DNA from: Neolewinella lacunae
GTDB lineage: Bacteria; Bacteroidota; Bacteroidia; Chitinophagales; Saprospiraceae
Direction of reading: 5' to 3'
Assembly (NCBI RefSeq): GCF_014349155.1
Contig: NZ_JACSIT010000154.1
Span: 1-64,000 of the forward strand
Length of the DNA stretch: 64,000 bases
Shown: positions 31,910-40,943 of the stretch, in pieces
Numbering within the stretch: the stretch's first letter is position 1
Layout of the letters: every line of letters begins with the position of its first letter
Position numbers and translations under genes: made by a program
The notes under the pieces: model-generated
Told to the model about the DNA's origin: nothing
Database searches by the model: none
Seen by the model: the letters and a program-made list of their open reading frames with translations, nothing else

Positions 31910-34807
31910 ATGCCCGCACTTACCCCCCGCTTCGATCAATTTCGTGACCGCCACCTGGGCCCCGACGCGGCCGATACCGAGGCGATGCTGCAAGCCATCG
32001 GGGTGCAGTCGCTCGACGAACTGATCGACCAAACGGTACCCGCCAACATCCGCGATCATAAGGCGCTCAACGTACCGCCTGCGGTCAGTGAATACTACTA
32101 CCTGCAGCACCTCAAGGGCATTGCCCGGCGCAATAAAGTGCTCCGGTCCTTCATCGGGATGGGATACTACAACACCGTTACGCCGAGCGTGATTTTGCGC
32201 AACGTGTTCTCCAATCCCGGCTGGTACACCCAGTACACACCCTACCAGGCGGAGATTGCCCAGGGCCGGCTGGAGAGCCTGCTGAACTACCAGACGATGG
32301 TGGCCGACCTGACGGGCCTGCCCATTGCCAACGCCAGCCTGCTCGACGAAGGCACCGCTGCGGCCGAGGCCATGACGATGCTCCACGCCGTACGCAACAA
32401 GCGGGTGCGCGAGGAGGCCGTGAGCACCTTTTTGGTCTCCGACCAGGTGCTGCCCCAGACCATTGCCGTATTGCAAACGCGGGCCGAGCCCCTGGGCATT
32501 ACCATTGACGTGCGTCCGGTGGAGGCTTTCGACTTCCCCGCCGATAAAGTCTTCGGGATGCTGCTGCAGTACCCCGGGGCGGACGGGCTCATTTTCGACC
32601 CCCGCGAGTTGGTGGCCCGCGCCAAAGCGGCCGGTGCCTTTACCGTGGTGGCCACCGATTTGCTGGCGCTGACCATGCTGACCCCGCCCGGAGAATGGGG
32701 AGCCGACGTGGTGGTGGGCAATTCCCAGCGTTTTGGGGTGCCGATGGGCTTTGGCGGACCGCACGCCGCCTTCTTTGCCACCCAGGATGAGTACAAACGG
32801 CAGATCCCCGGCCGCATCATCGGCGTCAGCCAGGACCGCCACGGCCACTACGCCCTGCGCATGGCCCTGCAAACCCGCGAGCAGCACATCCGTCGGGAAA
32901 AAGCCACGTCCAACATCTGCACCGCCCAGGCGCTGCTGGCCAACATGGCCGCCTTTTACGCCGTCTACCACGGGGCACAGGGTCTCAAGGCAATTGCGCA
33001 GCGGACCCACCATTTCACCGTCATTCTGGCCGATGCCCTGCGCGCGGGCGGCTTTACGCTGGCCGGCGACGCTTTCTTCGATACCCTCCACGTGGCCGTG
33101 AGCCCGGAAAAAGCCCGCGAAATCCGCGACCGCGCCGAAACCGAAGGCTACAACTTTTTCTACCCTGGCGAGGGGGGCATCCGCCTGAGCTTCGACGAGA
33201 GCGTGGCGACCACCGATTTGCAGGCCGTATGCCGCATCTTCGGAGTGGCCCTCGACTATGCTGGTGCGGAGCTGACGCCCGAAGGAGGCGTGGCGGGCAT
33301 CAGCGACCGCATTCCGGCCAGCCTGGTGCGGCAGTCGGCCTACCTGACCCACCCTAACTTCAACAGCTACCGTACGGAGACCACCATGATGCGCTACATC
33401 AAGCGCCTGGAGAACAAAGACCTTAGCCTCGTCCACTCCATGATCCCGCTCGGCAGCTGCACGATGAAGTTGAATGCGGCTACGCAGTTGATTCCCGTCA
33501 GCTGGCCGGAATTTGCCGACCTCCACCCCTTCGCGCCGATTGAGCAGGCCCAGGGCTACCAGCAAATCTTTGCCGAACTGGAGCGTGACCTGGCCGAAAT
33601 CTGCGGCTTTACCGCCTGCAGCCTCCAGCCCAACAGTGGGGCCAGCGGTGAGTACGCCGGTTTGCTGGTCATCCGGGCTTACCACCACGACCGGGGCGAC
33701 TTCCACCGCAACGTAGCCATCATCCCCGAATCGGCCCACGGTACCAACCCCGCCAGCGCCGTGATGGCCGGCATGCAGGTGGTGGTCGTTAAGTCCGACG
33801 CCGCTGGCAACATCGACCTGGCCGACCTCAAAGAAAAGGTAGCGGCCCACCGCGAAAACCTCTCCTGCCTGATGATTACCTACCCCAGCACCTACGGGGT
33901 ATTTGAAACGGGCGTCACGGAATTTTGCGAGCTCGTCCACGCAGCGGGCGGCATGGTGTACATGGACGGGGCCAACATGAACGCGCAGGTGGGCCTGACC
34001 AGTCCGGGCCGCATTGGTGCCGACGTTTGCCACCTTAACCTGCACAAGACCTTCGCCATCCCCCACGGCGGCGGTGGACCCGGTATGGGCCCAATCTGCT
34101 GCAATGAAAAGCTCGCCCCCTACCTGCCTGGCCACCCGCTGCAACTCACTGGCGGCCAGAAGGCGACCCAAGCCGTAGCGGCAGCGCCCTGGGGTTCGGC
34201 CTCCATTCTGCTCATCAGCTACGCGTACATCCGCCTGCTGGGTGCCAAAGGCCTCAAAGCCGCCAGCGAATACGCCATCCTGAACGCCAACTACATCAAG
34301 GCGCGGATTGAAGCCCACTACGACGTCTTGTTCACCGGCGAAAAAGGCCGCGCCGCGCACGAGCTGATCCTTGACCTGCGCCCGTTCAAGACGGTGATGA
34401 GCGCCGGCGACCTGGCCAAGCGCCTGATCGACTACGGCTACCACGCTCCCACCCTGAGCTGGCCCGTGGCGGGTACCGTGATGATTGAACCCACCGAAAG
34501 CGAAAGTAAGGAGGAACTGGACCGCTTCTGCGACGCCCTGATCGCCATCCGGGCCGAAGCCGACGCCATTGCCCGCGGCGAGGCGGATGCTCACGACAAC
34601 GTGTTGGTCAACGCCCCCCATACCGTTGCCGAAATCACCGCCGACGCCTGGAGCCACCCTTACGGAAGGGAAGCTGCCGCCTACCCCCTACCCTACCTGC
34701 GCCAGGGCTACAAATTCTGGCCCTCCGTTGGCCGCGTAGATGATGGCTACGGCGACCGGAATTTCGTCTGTACCTGCCCGCCGGTAGCTGCTTACGCGGA
34801 GGAATAG
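31910..34807 (+). CDS. gcvP: Glycine dehydrogenase (decarboxylating), P-protein
   Basis: A 965-residue single-chain P-protein of the glycine cleavage system, which decarboxylates glycine and loads the aminomethyl group on lipoyl-GcvH. The PLP lysine is K713 in NLHKTFAIPHGGGGPG. RHLGPDAADTEAML at the N-terminus and ESAHGTNPASA in the C-terminal half are diagnostic. The length matches fused GcvPAB. No gcvH or gcvT is adjacent. The start is the ATG after the promoter; upstream frame is not homologous. Confidence 0.96.
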   Translation: MPALTPRFDQFRDRHLGPDAADTEAMLQAIGVQSLDELIDQTVPANIRDHKALNVPPAVSEYYYLQHLKGIARRNKVLRSFIGMGYYNTVTPSVILRNVFSNPGWYTQYTPYQAEIAQGRLESLLNYQTMVADLTGLPIANASLLDEGTAAAEAMTMLHAVRNKRVREEAVSTFLVSDQVLPQTIAVLQTRAEPLGITIDVRPVEAFDFPADKVFGMLLQYPGADGLIFDPRELVARAKAAGAFTVVATDLLALTMLTPPGEWGADVVVGNSQRFGVPMGFGGPHAAFFATQDEYKRQIPGRIIGVSQDRHGHYALRMALQTREQHIRREKATSNICTAQALLANMAAFYAVYHGAQGLKAIAQRTHHFTVILADALRAGGFTLAGDAFFDTLHVAVSPEKAREIRDRAETEGYNFFYPGEGGIRLSFDESVATTDLQAVCRIFGVALDYAGAELTPEGGVAGISDRIPASLVRQSAYLTHPNFNSYRTETTMMRYIKRLENKDLSLVHSMIPLGSCTMKLNAATQLIPVSWPEFADLHPFAPIEQAQGYQQIFAELERDLAEICGFTACSLQPNSGASGEYAGLLVIRAYHHDRGDFHRNVAIIPESAHGTNPASAVMAGMQVVVVKSDAAGNIDLADLKEKVAAHRENLSCLMITYPSTYGVFETGVTEFCELVHAAGGMVYMDGANMNAQVGLTSPGRIGADVCHLNLHKTFAIPHGGGGPGMGPICCNEKLAPYLPGHPLQLTGGQKATQAVAAAPWGSASILLISYAYIRLLGAKGLKAASEYAILNANYIKARIEAHYDVLFTGEKGRAAHELILDLRPFKTVMSAGDLAKRLIDYGYHAPTLSWPVAGTVMIEPTESESKEELDRFCDALIAIRAEADAIARGEADAHDNVLVNAPHTVAEITADAWSHPYGREAAAYPLPYLRQGYKFWPSVGRVDDGYGDRNFVCTCPPVAAYAEE

Positions 34808-34926
34808 GTCGCCCGGGGAAAGCAGGGGACGGCACGAAGGACGCAACACCTCCGTCTGCCGGGAATCCCTGCCCGGCAAACAAAAACGCAAATCTCCCAC
34901 GCAGGATAAACCCTGTGGCCAGGCCG

Positions 34927-34934
34927 TACCTTTA
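34927..34934 (+). promoter_or_regulatory. -7-like box upstream of a lipoprotein gene
   Basis: TACCTTTA, 7 nt before the ATG at 34942. Confidence 0.45.
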
Positions 34935-34941
34935 CCGAGTT

Positions 34942-35484
34942 ATGAAATACTTGATTCCTGCCATTTGCCTCCTCCTTGGAGTTTGCTCCTGCGGTGCCGA
35001 GGGTCCGACCGACCCGGCGGTACGCCCTTCTTTCTTTGACCTGAAGGGGTACTTCGACGCGGAAATCGAGCGGCTGGAAGGGTATCCGCTCACCGTCACC
35101 AAAAGCATCCAGCTCAACGGGGAAACGGAAACCAAGCAGCTGACCGACCTTAACTTCTCCAATGACCTTCGCCTCTTCCGCGAATCCGACATCAACAAGC
35201 CCGCCTGGCAGGACAAATACCGCAGTGAAGTCCAACAACTTTCGGGTCAGCACCAGCTCACCACTTATACTGCCCTCGACAGCAGCCTCCAAACGAGGGT
35301 GCTTACCGTGGAGGAAGACCTGGGGGTAGTAACCCACGTCAGTATCCGCCGCAAAACGGGCACGGTGCTCTCGAAGGGAGACCACCAACTGGAATACGAC
35401 CCCGCCACAGGCTACCGGGTGCGCACCCTACAGATCAATCGCTTGGGTAAAGACGTCGATGCCCTCATCGAAGTGAGCTGGTGA
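34942..35484 (+). CDS. Predicted lipoprotein, unknown function
   Basis: A 180-residue protein with lipoprotein signal MKYLIPAICLLLGVCSC. The mature part begins with a hydrophilic linker followed by FFDLKGYFDAEIERLEG, which looks helical, and then beta-rich segments (LTVTKSIQLNGETETKQLTDLNFSNDL has the pattern of a Bacteroidota periplasmic family). No function recognised. The start is set by the signal peptide and the -7-like box. Confidence 0.68.
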   Translation: MKYLIPAICLLLGVCSCGAEGPTDPAVRPSFFDLKGYFDAEIERLEGYPLTVTKSIQLNGETETKQLTDLNFSNDLRLFRESDINKPAWQDKYRSEVQQLSGQHQLTTYTALDSSLQTRVLTVEEDLGVVTHVSIRRKTGTVLSKGDHQLEYDPATGYRVRTLQINRLGKDVDALIEVSW

Positions 35485-35510
35485 TCTGGTATTATTGCAA
35501 TGGCCACAAT

Positions 35511-35543
35511 AAAAAAGAGGTAGTGCCACCACGGCACCACCTC
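35511..35543 (-). terminator. Intrinsic terminator of a candidate small RNA
   Basis: On the minus strand the 11-bp stem GAGGTGGTGCC / GGCACTACCTC with a GTGGT loop is followed by TTTTTT. On the plus strand no T-run follows, so it serves the minus strand. Confidence 0.85.
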
Positions 35544-35604
35544 AGCCCTAACCAAATAAAACCAAATTAAAGTCTGCCTACAGAAATTGTCTTTCTGATT
35601 GGCT
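35511..35604 (-). ncRNA. Candidate small RNA, about 94 nt
   Basis: A -7 box (TACCTTTG, minus strand 35618-35611) is followed by about 60 nt of unstructured, AT-rich sequence containing ATTTGGTTTTATTTGGTTAG, then a strong terminator hairpin with six T residues. No start codon opens a plausible ORF, and no minus-strand gene lies downstream before the convergent lipoprotein gene. Promoter, short body and terminator together suggest an independent small transcript. The exact 5' end is a guess of about 6 nt past the box. No known RNA family recognised. Confidence 0.62.
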
Positions 35605-35610
35605 TGGCTT

Positions 35611-35618
35611 CAAAGGTA
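35611..35618 (-). promoter_or_regulatory. -7 box of the candidate small RNA
   Basis: TACCTTTG on the minus strand, exact consensus, in an intergenic region where no minus-strand gene needs it. Confidence 0.6.
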
Positions 35619-35869
35619 GGGGCTAAAATTCGAAAAATTCATACTCTTACCCCACTTTAGCCCGCCCTTCCACAATTCATCCTTTGGGGGCATCGTAAAA
35701 TATTAGCTGGAAAAAAGCCTCTCAAGAGAAACAATCCTTTGCAAAATTTACGCTCCGTAAAATTTACTATTTCTCATTTATTCCCCTTAATTCCTATTTT
35801 CGCCGCAAACGTAAAATATTGTTCCATAAACACGCCTCGCCGCAAATTAAGATTCTGAAATAGTAGCCT

Positions 35870-37315
35870 ATGTTTCTATACTCTCCTTTGGCAGCTTTGT
35901 CCCGTGGCTTATCCGGGTTCATTTATAGCGTCGTAAAAAGCGTGATTTTGTGTGCGCTATTTCTGGCCCCGGCGGCGAACCTGCGGGGGCAGTCGGACGA
36001 TGCCTTCGTGCTGAAGAAGATTTACGACCTGGCCCTGACGGAGGGCGAATGCTACGATTGGCTGCGGCATCTTTCGAAGGATATTGGTCCGCGCCTGGCC
36101 GGCAGCCCCGGTGCGGATGCAGCCGTAGCCAGCATGCAGCGGCTGATGGATACGTTGGGCTTCGACACCGTTTACCTCCAACCCTGCCTGGTGCCCCGGT
36201 GGGAGCGGGGCGGGCCGGCCAGCGGTCGCATCATCAACAATGCCATTGTTGGTACCGAAAGCCTCAACGTCATTGCCCTGGGCAACACGAAGGGTACCGG
36301 GCCCGACGGCGTAACTGCGCCGCTGGTGGAAGTCTTCAGCCTCCAGGAGGTAGAAAAACTGGGCCGGGCGGGGGTGGCCGGGCGCATCGTCTTCTTTAAC
36401 CGGCCCATGGACCCTACCCAGGTCAATACCTTCGCCGCTTACGGAGGGGCCGTAGACCAGCGGGGAATGGGGCCCAGCATCGCTGCCCGCTACGGCGCGA
36501 AGGCGGTATTGGTCCGGAGCATGACGACGGGCCTGGACGATGTCCCACACACGGGTGCAGTGGCTACGGTTGACTCCGTCCCCGCCATCCCTGCCCTGGC
36601 CGTAAGCACCAACGACGCCGAAAAACTCAGCCGTTTACTCCGGCACGGGGAAGTCCGGGTACACCTCCAATCCGACGGCCGCATGTTGCCGCCCGTGCGC
36701 AGCTACAACGTAATTGGGGAAGTGCGGGGCACAGAATTTCCGGAGGAGATCATTCTCGTTGGCGGTCACCTTGATAGCTGGGACGTGGGGGAAGGGGCGC
36801 ACGACGACGGGGCGGGCATCGTCCATTCCCTCCAGGTTTTGCCCCTGCTGCAAAAAATTGGCCACCGCCCCCGGCGTACCTTCCGCTGCGTCCTGTTCAT
36901 GAACGAAGAAAATGGCTTGGCCGGCGGCCGCGCCTACTGGGAGGCCAGCAACGCCATGGGAGAGTTCCACCTGGCGGCCCTGGAAAGCGACAGCGGCGGA
37001 TTTACCCCCCGCGGCTTCAGCGCCCAGGCGGAGAACGAAGTTTTTAAAGATTTCTTTGCCCGCATCAATACCTGGCTTCCGCTGCTGGAGCCCTACGGAC
37101 TGGCCTTTTTCACCGGAGGCAGCGGTGCTGACATCAGCGGCCTCAAATCCCAGGGCGGCCTGCTGCTGGGTTTCCGCCCCGACTCCCAGCGCTACTTCGA
37201 CTTTCACCATACTGGTACCGACGTATTCGAGAATGTCAACAAAAGGGAACTTGAAATGGGGGCCGCCGCCATAACTTCGCTGCTTTACCTAATTGACCGC
37301 CATGGACTCCGGTAA
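35870..37315 (+). CDS. M28 family zinc peptidase (carboxypeptidase Q-like), secreted
   Basis: A 481-residue peptidase with a signal sequence (VVKSVILCALFLAPAANLRGQ), a PA-like insert (about 125-270) and the M28 catalytic core: GGHLDSWD (H300, D302), HDDGAG (D312/D313), NEEN (E346/E347), ESDSGG and the late HHTGTDVFE histidine. All zinc ligands appear present. It resembles plasma glutamate carboxypeptidases that remove amino acids from small peptides. A GTG start about 60 nt downstream, directly before the hydrophobic stretch, is possible. It overlaps hpt. Confidence 0.87.
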   Translation: MFLYSPLAALSRGLSGFIYSVVKSVILCALFLAPAANLRGQSDDAFVLKKIYDLALTEGECYDWLRHLSKDIGPRLAGSPGADAAVASMQRLMDTLGFDTVYLQPCLVPRWERGGPASGRIINNAIVGTESLNVIALGNTKGTGPDGVTAPLVEVFSLQEVEKLGRAGVAGRIVFFNRPMDPTQVNTFAAYGGAVDQRGMGPSIAARYGAKAVLVRSMTTGLDDVPHTGAVATVDSVPAIPALAVSTNDAEKLSRLLRHGEVRVHLQSDGRMLPPVRSYNVIGEVRGTEFPEEIILVGGHLDSWDVGEGAHDDGAGIVHSLQVLPLLQKIGHRPRRTFRCVLFMNEENGLAGGRAYWEASNAMGEFHLAALESDSGGFTPRGFSAQAENEVFKDFFARINTWLPLLEPYGLAFFTGGSGADISGLKSQGGLLLGFRPDSQRYFDFHHTGTDVFENVNKRELEMGAAAITSLLYLIDRHGLR

Positions 37316-37862
37316 GACCGACCGCATCATCCTCCACAACCTGCCTTTTAAGCCGATGCTGACGGAAGCCGCCATCCAGCAGCGCGTCGGGGAACTGGGT
37401 CAAACGCTACGGGAACGCCTGGCGGGGGGGCAACCCAGCTTCGTGGTTATGCTCAAGGGGGCTTTCGTTTTTGCCGCCGACCTCATCCGGGCCTCCCGGC
37501 TCAACGGCGAGGTTTGCTTTGTACGCACCAGCAGCTACCGCGGTACGGCTTCGGAGGGGAAGGTCCGCCTCCACCTGGCCCCCGACCCCGCCGAGATTAC
37601 CGGCCGCGACCTGGTATTGATCGAAGACATTGTGGACAGCGGCTACACCATGCAGGCTTTTCTGCCGGAGCTGGAGCGCCTCCAGCCCCGGTCGATCACC
37701 CTGGTTACCTTGCTCCACAAGCCCGAAGCCCAGCAAGTTCCGCTGAAAATCGACCTGGTTGGCTTCGTCATTCCTCCTCATTTTGTGGTAGGCTATGGCC
37801 TGGATTACGACGGGCTGGGCCGCCACTTACCCGCCATCTACCAACTTGACGAGCAGTACTAA
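37302..37862 (+). CDS. hpt: Hypoxanthine phosphoribosyltransferase
   Basis: A 186-residue purine-salvage enzyme forming IMP or GMP from base and PRPP. The PRPP loop is VLIEDIVDSGYT; MLKGAFVFAADL and the flexible-loop region SSYRGT are in place. It overlaps the end of the M28 peptidase gene by 14 nt and its stop overlaps the GNAT start (TAATG), forming a tight three-gene operon. Confidence 0.92.
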   Translation: MDSGKTDRIILHNLPFKPMLTEAAIQQRVGELGQTLRERLAGGQPSFVVMLKGAFVFAADLIRASRLNGEVCFVRTSSYRGTASEGKVRLHLAPDPAEITGRDLVLIEDIVDSGYTMQAFLPELERLQPRSITLVTLLHKPEAQQVPLKIDLVGFVIPPHFVVGYGLDYDGLGRHLPAIYQLDEQY

Positions 37863-38401
37863 TGCATCCCATGCGCATTCGCCCCATCACTTCTGCGGAT
37901 AACCGCGCCGTAGCGCAGGTCATCCGCACCGTCATGCCCGAGTTCAACTGCGTTGGGGAGGGCTTTTCCATCAACGACCCGGAGGTGGACGATATGGCTG
38001 CCCACTACAATTCTCCGGGGGCCACTTTTTTTGTTTTGGAAACGGGCGCGGCCGCAGGTGCTCCCCCCCGCCCCCCCGAATGGGGGGAGTTAGGACGAGG
38101 AGCAGAGATTGTCGGGTGCGCCGGCTTTGCTCCTCTGACGGGCAGCGACGGAAAAACCTGCGAACTCCGCAAGATGTACCTTCTACCTTCCGCCCGGGGC
38201 CAGGGCGGTGGCAAAATGCTGATGACGGCCTGCCTGGAAGGGGCCCGGCAAGCGGGGTATACCCAGATCTACCTGGAAACCGTCACGGCCATGGAAACGG
38301 CCCAGCAAGTCTACCTCCGCAGCGGCTTCCGCTACATTGAAGGTCCGCTTGGCGCAACGGGGCATTCGGGATGCGACCGTTTCATGATTCGGGATTTGTA
38401 G
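37862..38401 (+). CDS. GNAT family N-acetyltransferase with an in-frame repeat insertion
   Basis: A 179-residue acetyltransferase. The acetyl-CoA site is LRKMYLLPSARGQGGGKMLM (RGQGGG loop), and the C-terminal part AQQVYLRSGFRYIEGPLGATGHSGC is typical. Between FFVLE and EIVGCAGF, adjacent strands in normal GNATs, about 21 extra residues rich in A, G and P (GAAAGAPPRPP...) are encoded by a long-spacer copy of the dispersed repeat. The frame is kept, so the enzyme may still fold with an extended loop. The ATG at 37871 is an alternative start. Confidence 0.85.
   Translation: MHPMRIRPITSADNRAVAQVIRTVMPEFNCVGEGFSINDPEVDDMAAHYNSPGATFFVLETGAAAGAPPRPPEWGELGRGAEIVGCAGFAPLTGSDGKTCELRKMYLLPSARGQGGGKMLMTACLEGARQAGYTQIYLETVTAMETAQQVYLRSGFRYIEGPLGATGHSGCDRFMIRDL
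38044..38107 (-). repeat. Dispersed repeat, long-spacer variant, inside the GNAT gene
   Basis: Core GGGCGCGGCCGCAGGTGC at 38044-38061, a 38-nt G/C-run spacer containing CCCCCGAATGGGGG, and arm GAGCAGAG at 38100-38107. The total of about 63 nt is a multiple of three and matches the extra peptide. Confidence 0.85.
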
Positions 38402-38438
38402 CGTTTCCCATTGCAGGAAGGGCTGGGGGCGGGCCAAA

Positions 38439-38480
38439 CTTTGCTCTTTAGTCCCATTCCCAGCACCTGCGGCCGCGCCC
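38439..38480 (+). repeat. Dispersed 42-bp repeat copy
   Basis: Arm CTTTGCTC at 38439-38446, 16-nt spacer, core GCACCTGCGGCCGCGCCC at 38463-38480. It lies between the convergent GNAT and leuB genes. Confidence 0.92.
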
Positions 38481-38500
38481 AAAATGGCTCATTTGCGGTG

Positions 38501-39562
38501 TCAGGCCCCGAGGGCGTCGGCAATCAGATCGCCCATGGCGTTGGTGCCCACTTTGTGCTGCGGGTGGAGGTCTTCGGTGCCCACGCCGGATTCGAGAGTG
38601 GTATTGACGGCGTGGCGAACGGCATCGCCCTCCGCCACCAGGCCCAGGTGATCCAGCAGCATGGCCGCCGAGAGGATGGTGGCGACCGGGTTGGCACGGT
38701 CTTGCCCCGCCCCTTCCGGCCAGGAGCCGTGGATGGGTTCAAACATTCCCACTGCCGCACCGACGCTGCTGGAAGGCAACAGGCCAAGCGAGCCCGCCAG
38801 GACGCTGGAGGCATCGGAGAGGATGTCGCCAAACAGGTTGTCAGTAACGATGACGTCAAACTGGGCGGGATTCAGGATGAGCTGCATGGCGGCGTTGTCC
38901 ACGAACATGTAGTTGAGCGCCACATCGGGGTTGTTAGCAGCCATTTCCTGGGTCACTTCGCGCCAGAGGCGGGAGGATTCCATGACGTTGGCCTTATCGA
39001 CGAGCGTGAGTTTGCCCCGGCGGTTCCGGGCTGCCTCGAAGCCCACCTGGACAATGCGCTCCACTTCGGCGCGGCTATAAATGCAGGTATCGTAGGCGGT
39101 GTTGCCCCCGTCGCGGCGGCCTTTTTCACCGAAGTAGGTGCCGCCGGTGAGTTCACGTACGATGAGCATATCGACCCCGACCATGCGTTCCGGGCGCAGG
39201 GGGCTCAGGTGGGTCAGCTGGGCGTAACCCGCCACGGGCCGCAGGTTGGCGTAGAGGCCCAGCTCCTTGCGCAGGCGCAGCAGGCCCTGCTCGGGGCGCA
39301 CCTTCAGCGTGGGGTCATTATCGAAACGGGGGTGGCCGATGGCTCCGAAAAAAATGGCGTCAGATTCCTTGCACAGCGCCAGGGTTTCTGGCGGCAGGGG
39401 ATCTCCCGTCTGGTCAATAGCTACCGCCCCAACGGGGGCAAAGTGGTAGTGAAAAGTGTGGCCGAAGCGGACACCTACCCGATCCAGGACTTTGATGCCC
39501 TGTTTGATGACTTCGGGGCCGATGCCGTCGCCGTCCAGCACGGCAATTTTGAATGATCCCAT
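38501..39562 (-). CDS. leuB: 3-isopropylmalate dehydrogenase
   Basis: A 353-residue NAD-dependent oxidative decarboxylase of leucine synthesis. KIAVLDGDGIGPEV opens the protein; LRKELGLYANLRPV, the DKANVMESSRLWREV region and VTDNLFGDILSDASSVLAGSLGLLPSSSVG are diagnostic. It follows leuD by 56 bp on the same strand and is the last gene of the leu cluster. Confidence 0.95.
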   Translation of the reverse strand: MGSFKIAVLDGDGIGPEVIKQGIKVLDRVGVRFGHTFHYHFAPVGAVAIDQTGDPLPPETLALCKESDAIFFGAIGHPRFDNDPTLKVRPEQGLLRLRKELGLYANLRPVAGYAQLTHLSPLRPERMVGVDMLIVRELTGGTYFGEKGRRDGGNTAYDTCIYSRAEVERIVQVGFEAARNRRGKLTLVDKANVMESSRLWREVTQEMAANNPDVALNYMFVDNAAMQLILNPAQFDVIVTDNLFGDILSDASSVLAGSLGLLPSSSVGAAVGMFEPIHGSWPEGAGQDRANPVATILSAAMLLDHLGLVAEGDAVRHAVNTTLESGVGTEDLHPQHKVGTNAMGDLIADALGA

Positions 39563-39618
39563 AGCGGAGATAACAATGAGAGTGAAGAAAAAATGCGCGG
39601 GAAGGGGCGTAGCTCTTC

Positions 39619-40221
39619 CTAGCGCAGGGAAAAATCCCGGCGGCTGCGTTCAAAAGCCTCGATTTGCGCTTTCTGGCTCAGCAGAAAATCGATGTCGTCG
39701 TAGCCATTGATCAGGCAGGTTTTTTTGTAGCCATCGATTTCGAAGGAGGAGACGGTGCCCGTGTTTTCATTGCGCAAGGTCTGTGCTTCGAGATCGACGG
39801 TAAACTTCGCAGCGGGGTCAGCCTCAATGGTCCGGAAAATTTCGTCGAGCAAGGCCGGGCTGACCACCAGCGGAAGAATGCCGTTGTTGAGGGCATTGCC
39901 GCGGAAGATATCGGCGAAGTAGCTGGAGATGACGACCCGGAAGCCGTAGTCGCCCAGCGCCCAGGCAGCGTGTTCCCGGCTGGAGCCGCAGCCGAAGTTG
40001 GCCCCGGCCACCAGGATTTCACCGGTGTAGCGGGGGTTGTTGAGCACGAAGTCGGCCTTGGGCTGGTTGAGCTTGTCGTAGCGCCAATCGCGAAACAGGT
40101 TTTCGCCAAATCCTTCGCGGGTCACGGCCTTGAGGAAGCGCGCGGGGATGATTTGGTCGGTATCGACGTCCTCAATGGGGAGTGGGACGGCGGAGGAGCT
40201 TATTTTTTCTAGTGGCCTCAT
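39619..40221 (-). CDS. leuD: 3-isopropylmalate dehydratase small subunit
   Basis: A 200-residue swivelling-domain subunit that pairs with Leu[51 protein letters not shown] and [10 protein letters not shown] are diagnostic. Its ATG overlaps the stop of the PIN toxin gene by 4 nt (ATGA), so its translation is probably coupled to a gene foreign to the pathway. Confidence 0.95.
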   Translation of the reverse strand: MRPLEKISSSAVPLPIEDVDTDQIIPARFLKAVTREGFGENLFRDWRYDKLNQPKADFVLNNPRYTGEILVAGANFGCGSSREHAAWALGDYGFRVVISSYFADIFRGNALNNGILPLVVSPALLDEIFRTIEADPAAKFTVDLEAQTLRNENTGTVSSFEIDGYKKTCLINGYDDIDFLLSQKAQIEAFERSRRDFSLR

Positions 40222-40664
40222 AGTATGTTGTGTTTTTCTTTCAGTTCTTGAAAGGTGATGACTTTGAAATATCCTTTGCTGACCAGGCCGTCGTACAATT
40301 TCAGGTCTCCCGTAAGAAGATACTCGTCCTTATAGCTACTTAAGGCGACAAAGTTGAGGTCACGATCGTCTATATCATGTACCAAGTTGGCAGCACGGGC
40401 GTAATGAGGAATAGGGATAAGATCGTCGCTAATAAACTCTACTTCCCTATACAGTAAATTTAAGCCCGTCCGAACGGCCGTTGAAGCCACCTTAGTCAAC
40501 TCGACGATGCGAGTAAAGTGCTGATCCATTTCTAGCTGTAGATACAAGGGGGCAATTAGCCTTATATCATATTTCTGCCTATTAAAAACGAATTGGGAAA
40601 TACTACCCTCCGGTTTCAATAGCGCTGAAAAAATTATGTTGGTGTCAACGATGTATACAGTCAC
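40218..40664 (-). CDS. PIN-domain protein, putative toxin of a toxin-antitoxin pair
   Basis: A 148-residue PIN nuclease-like protein. Acidic residues fit the family: D7 in [12 protein letters not shown], an acidic cluster at 97-102 (DIDDRD) and D120 in [15 protein letters not shown] toxins usually cut tRNA or mRNA. It overlaps its upstream partner and downstream leuD by 4 nt each. The segment is clearly AT-richer than leuC and leuD, which suggests acquisition by transfer into the leu cluster. Confidence 0.8.
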   Translation of the reverse strand: MTVYIVDTNIIFSALLKPEGSISQFVFNRQKYDIRLIAPLYLQLEMDQHFTRIVELTKVASTAVRTGLNLLYREVEFISDDLIPIPHYARAANLVHDIDDRDLNFVALSSYKDEYLLTGDLKLYDGLVSKGYFKVITFQELKEKHNIL

Positions 40665-40909
40665 TCCTCTTCGTTTGACATTAAATGCTCAAAACCAGGC
40701 TCTTCCTTCAGCAGCAACTTAGTACGTTCCCAAATTCCGTTTCGTACGTCATCCACCAAACTGTCTATTTCGGAAGGTGTCGCTTGGCTCTTGGACATGA
40801 CTTCCGTAAACTGGAAGTGTTCCAGTGCTTTTTTGATGGACTCCCCAGTCATATCATTCGGAAACCGAAAAATGATCTCTTCATCCGTCCGTTCAATCGT
40901 GTAGTTCAT
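40661..40909 (-). CDS. Putative antitoxin partner of the PIN protein
   Basis: An 82-residue acidic protein with helical C-terminal part (EIDSLVDDVRNGIWERTKLLLKEEPGFEHLM). No known DNA-binding domain is recognised, so the antitoxin role rests on size, order and the 4-nt overlap with the PIN gene. It starts 34 bp after the leuC stop. The ATG at 40909 avoids overlap with leuC, unlike longer versions of the frame. Confidence 0.65.
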   Translation of the reverse strand: MNYTIERTDEEIIFRFPNDMTGESIKKALEHFQFTEVMSKSQATPSEIDSLVDDVRNGIWERTKLLLKEEPGFEHLMSNEEE

Positions 40910-40943
40910 CTCATCAATGTTTGAAGGATTAACGATCAACCCA

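Noticed and set aside
31886-34657. 923-codon minus-strand open frame opposite gcvP
   Set aside because: Shadow of a high-GC gene; gcvP is unambiguous on the plus strand. The same applies to long antisense frames at 3700-5364, 10649-12751, 16677-18683 and 29811-31556.
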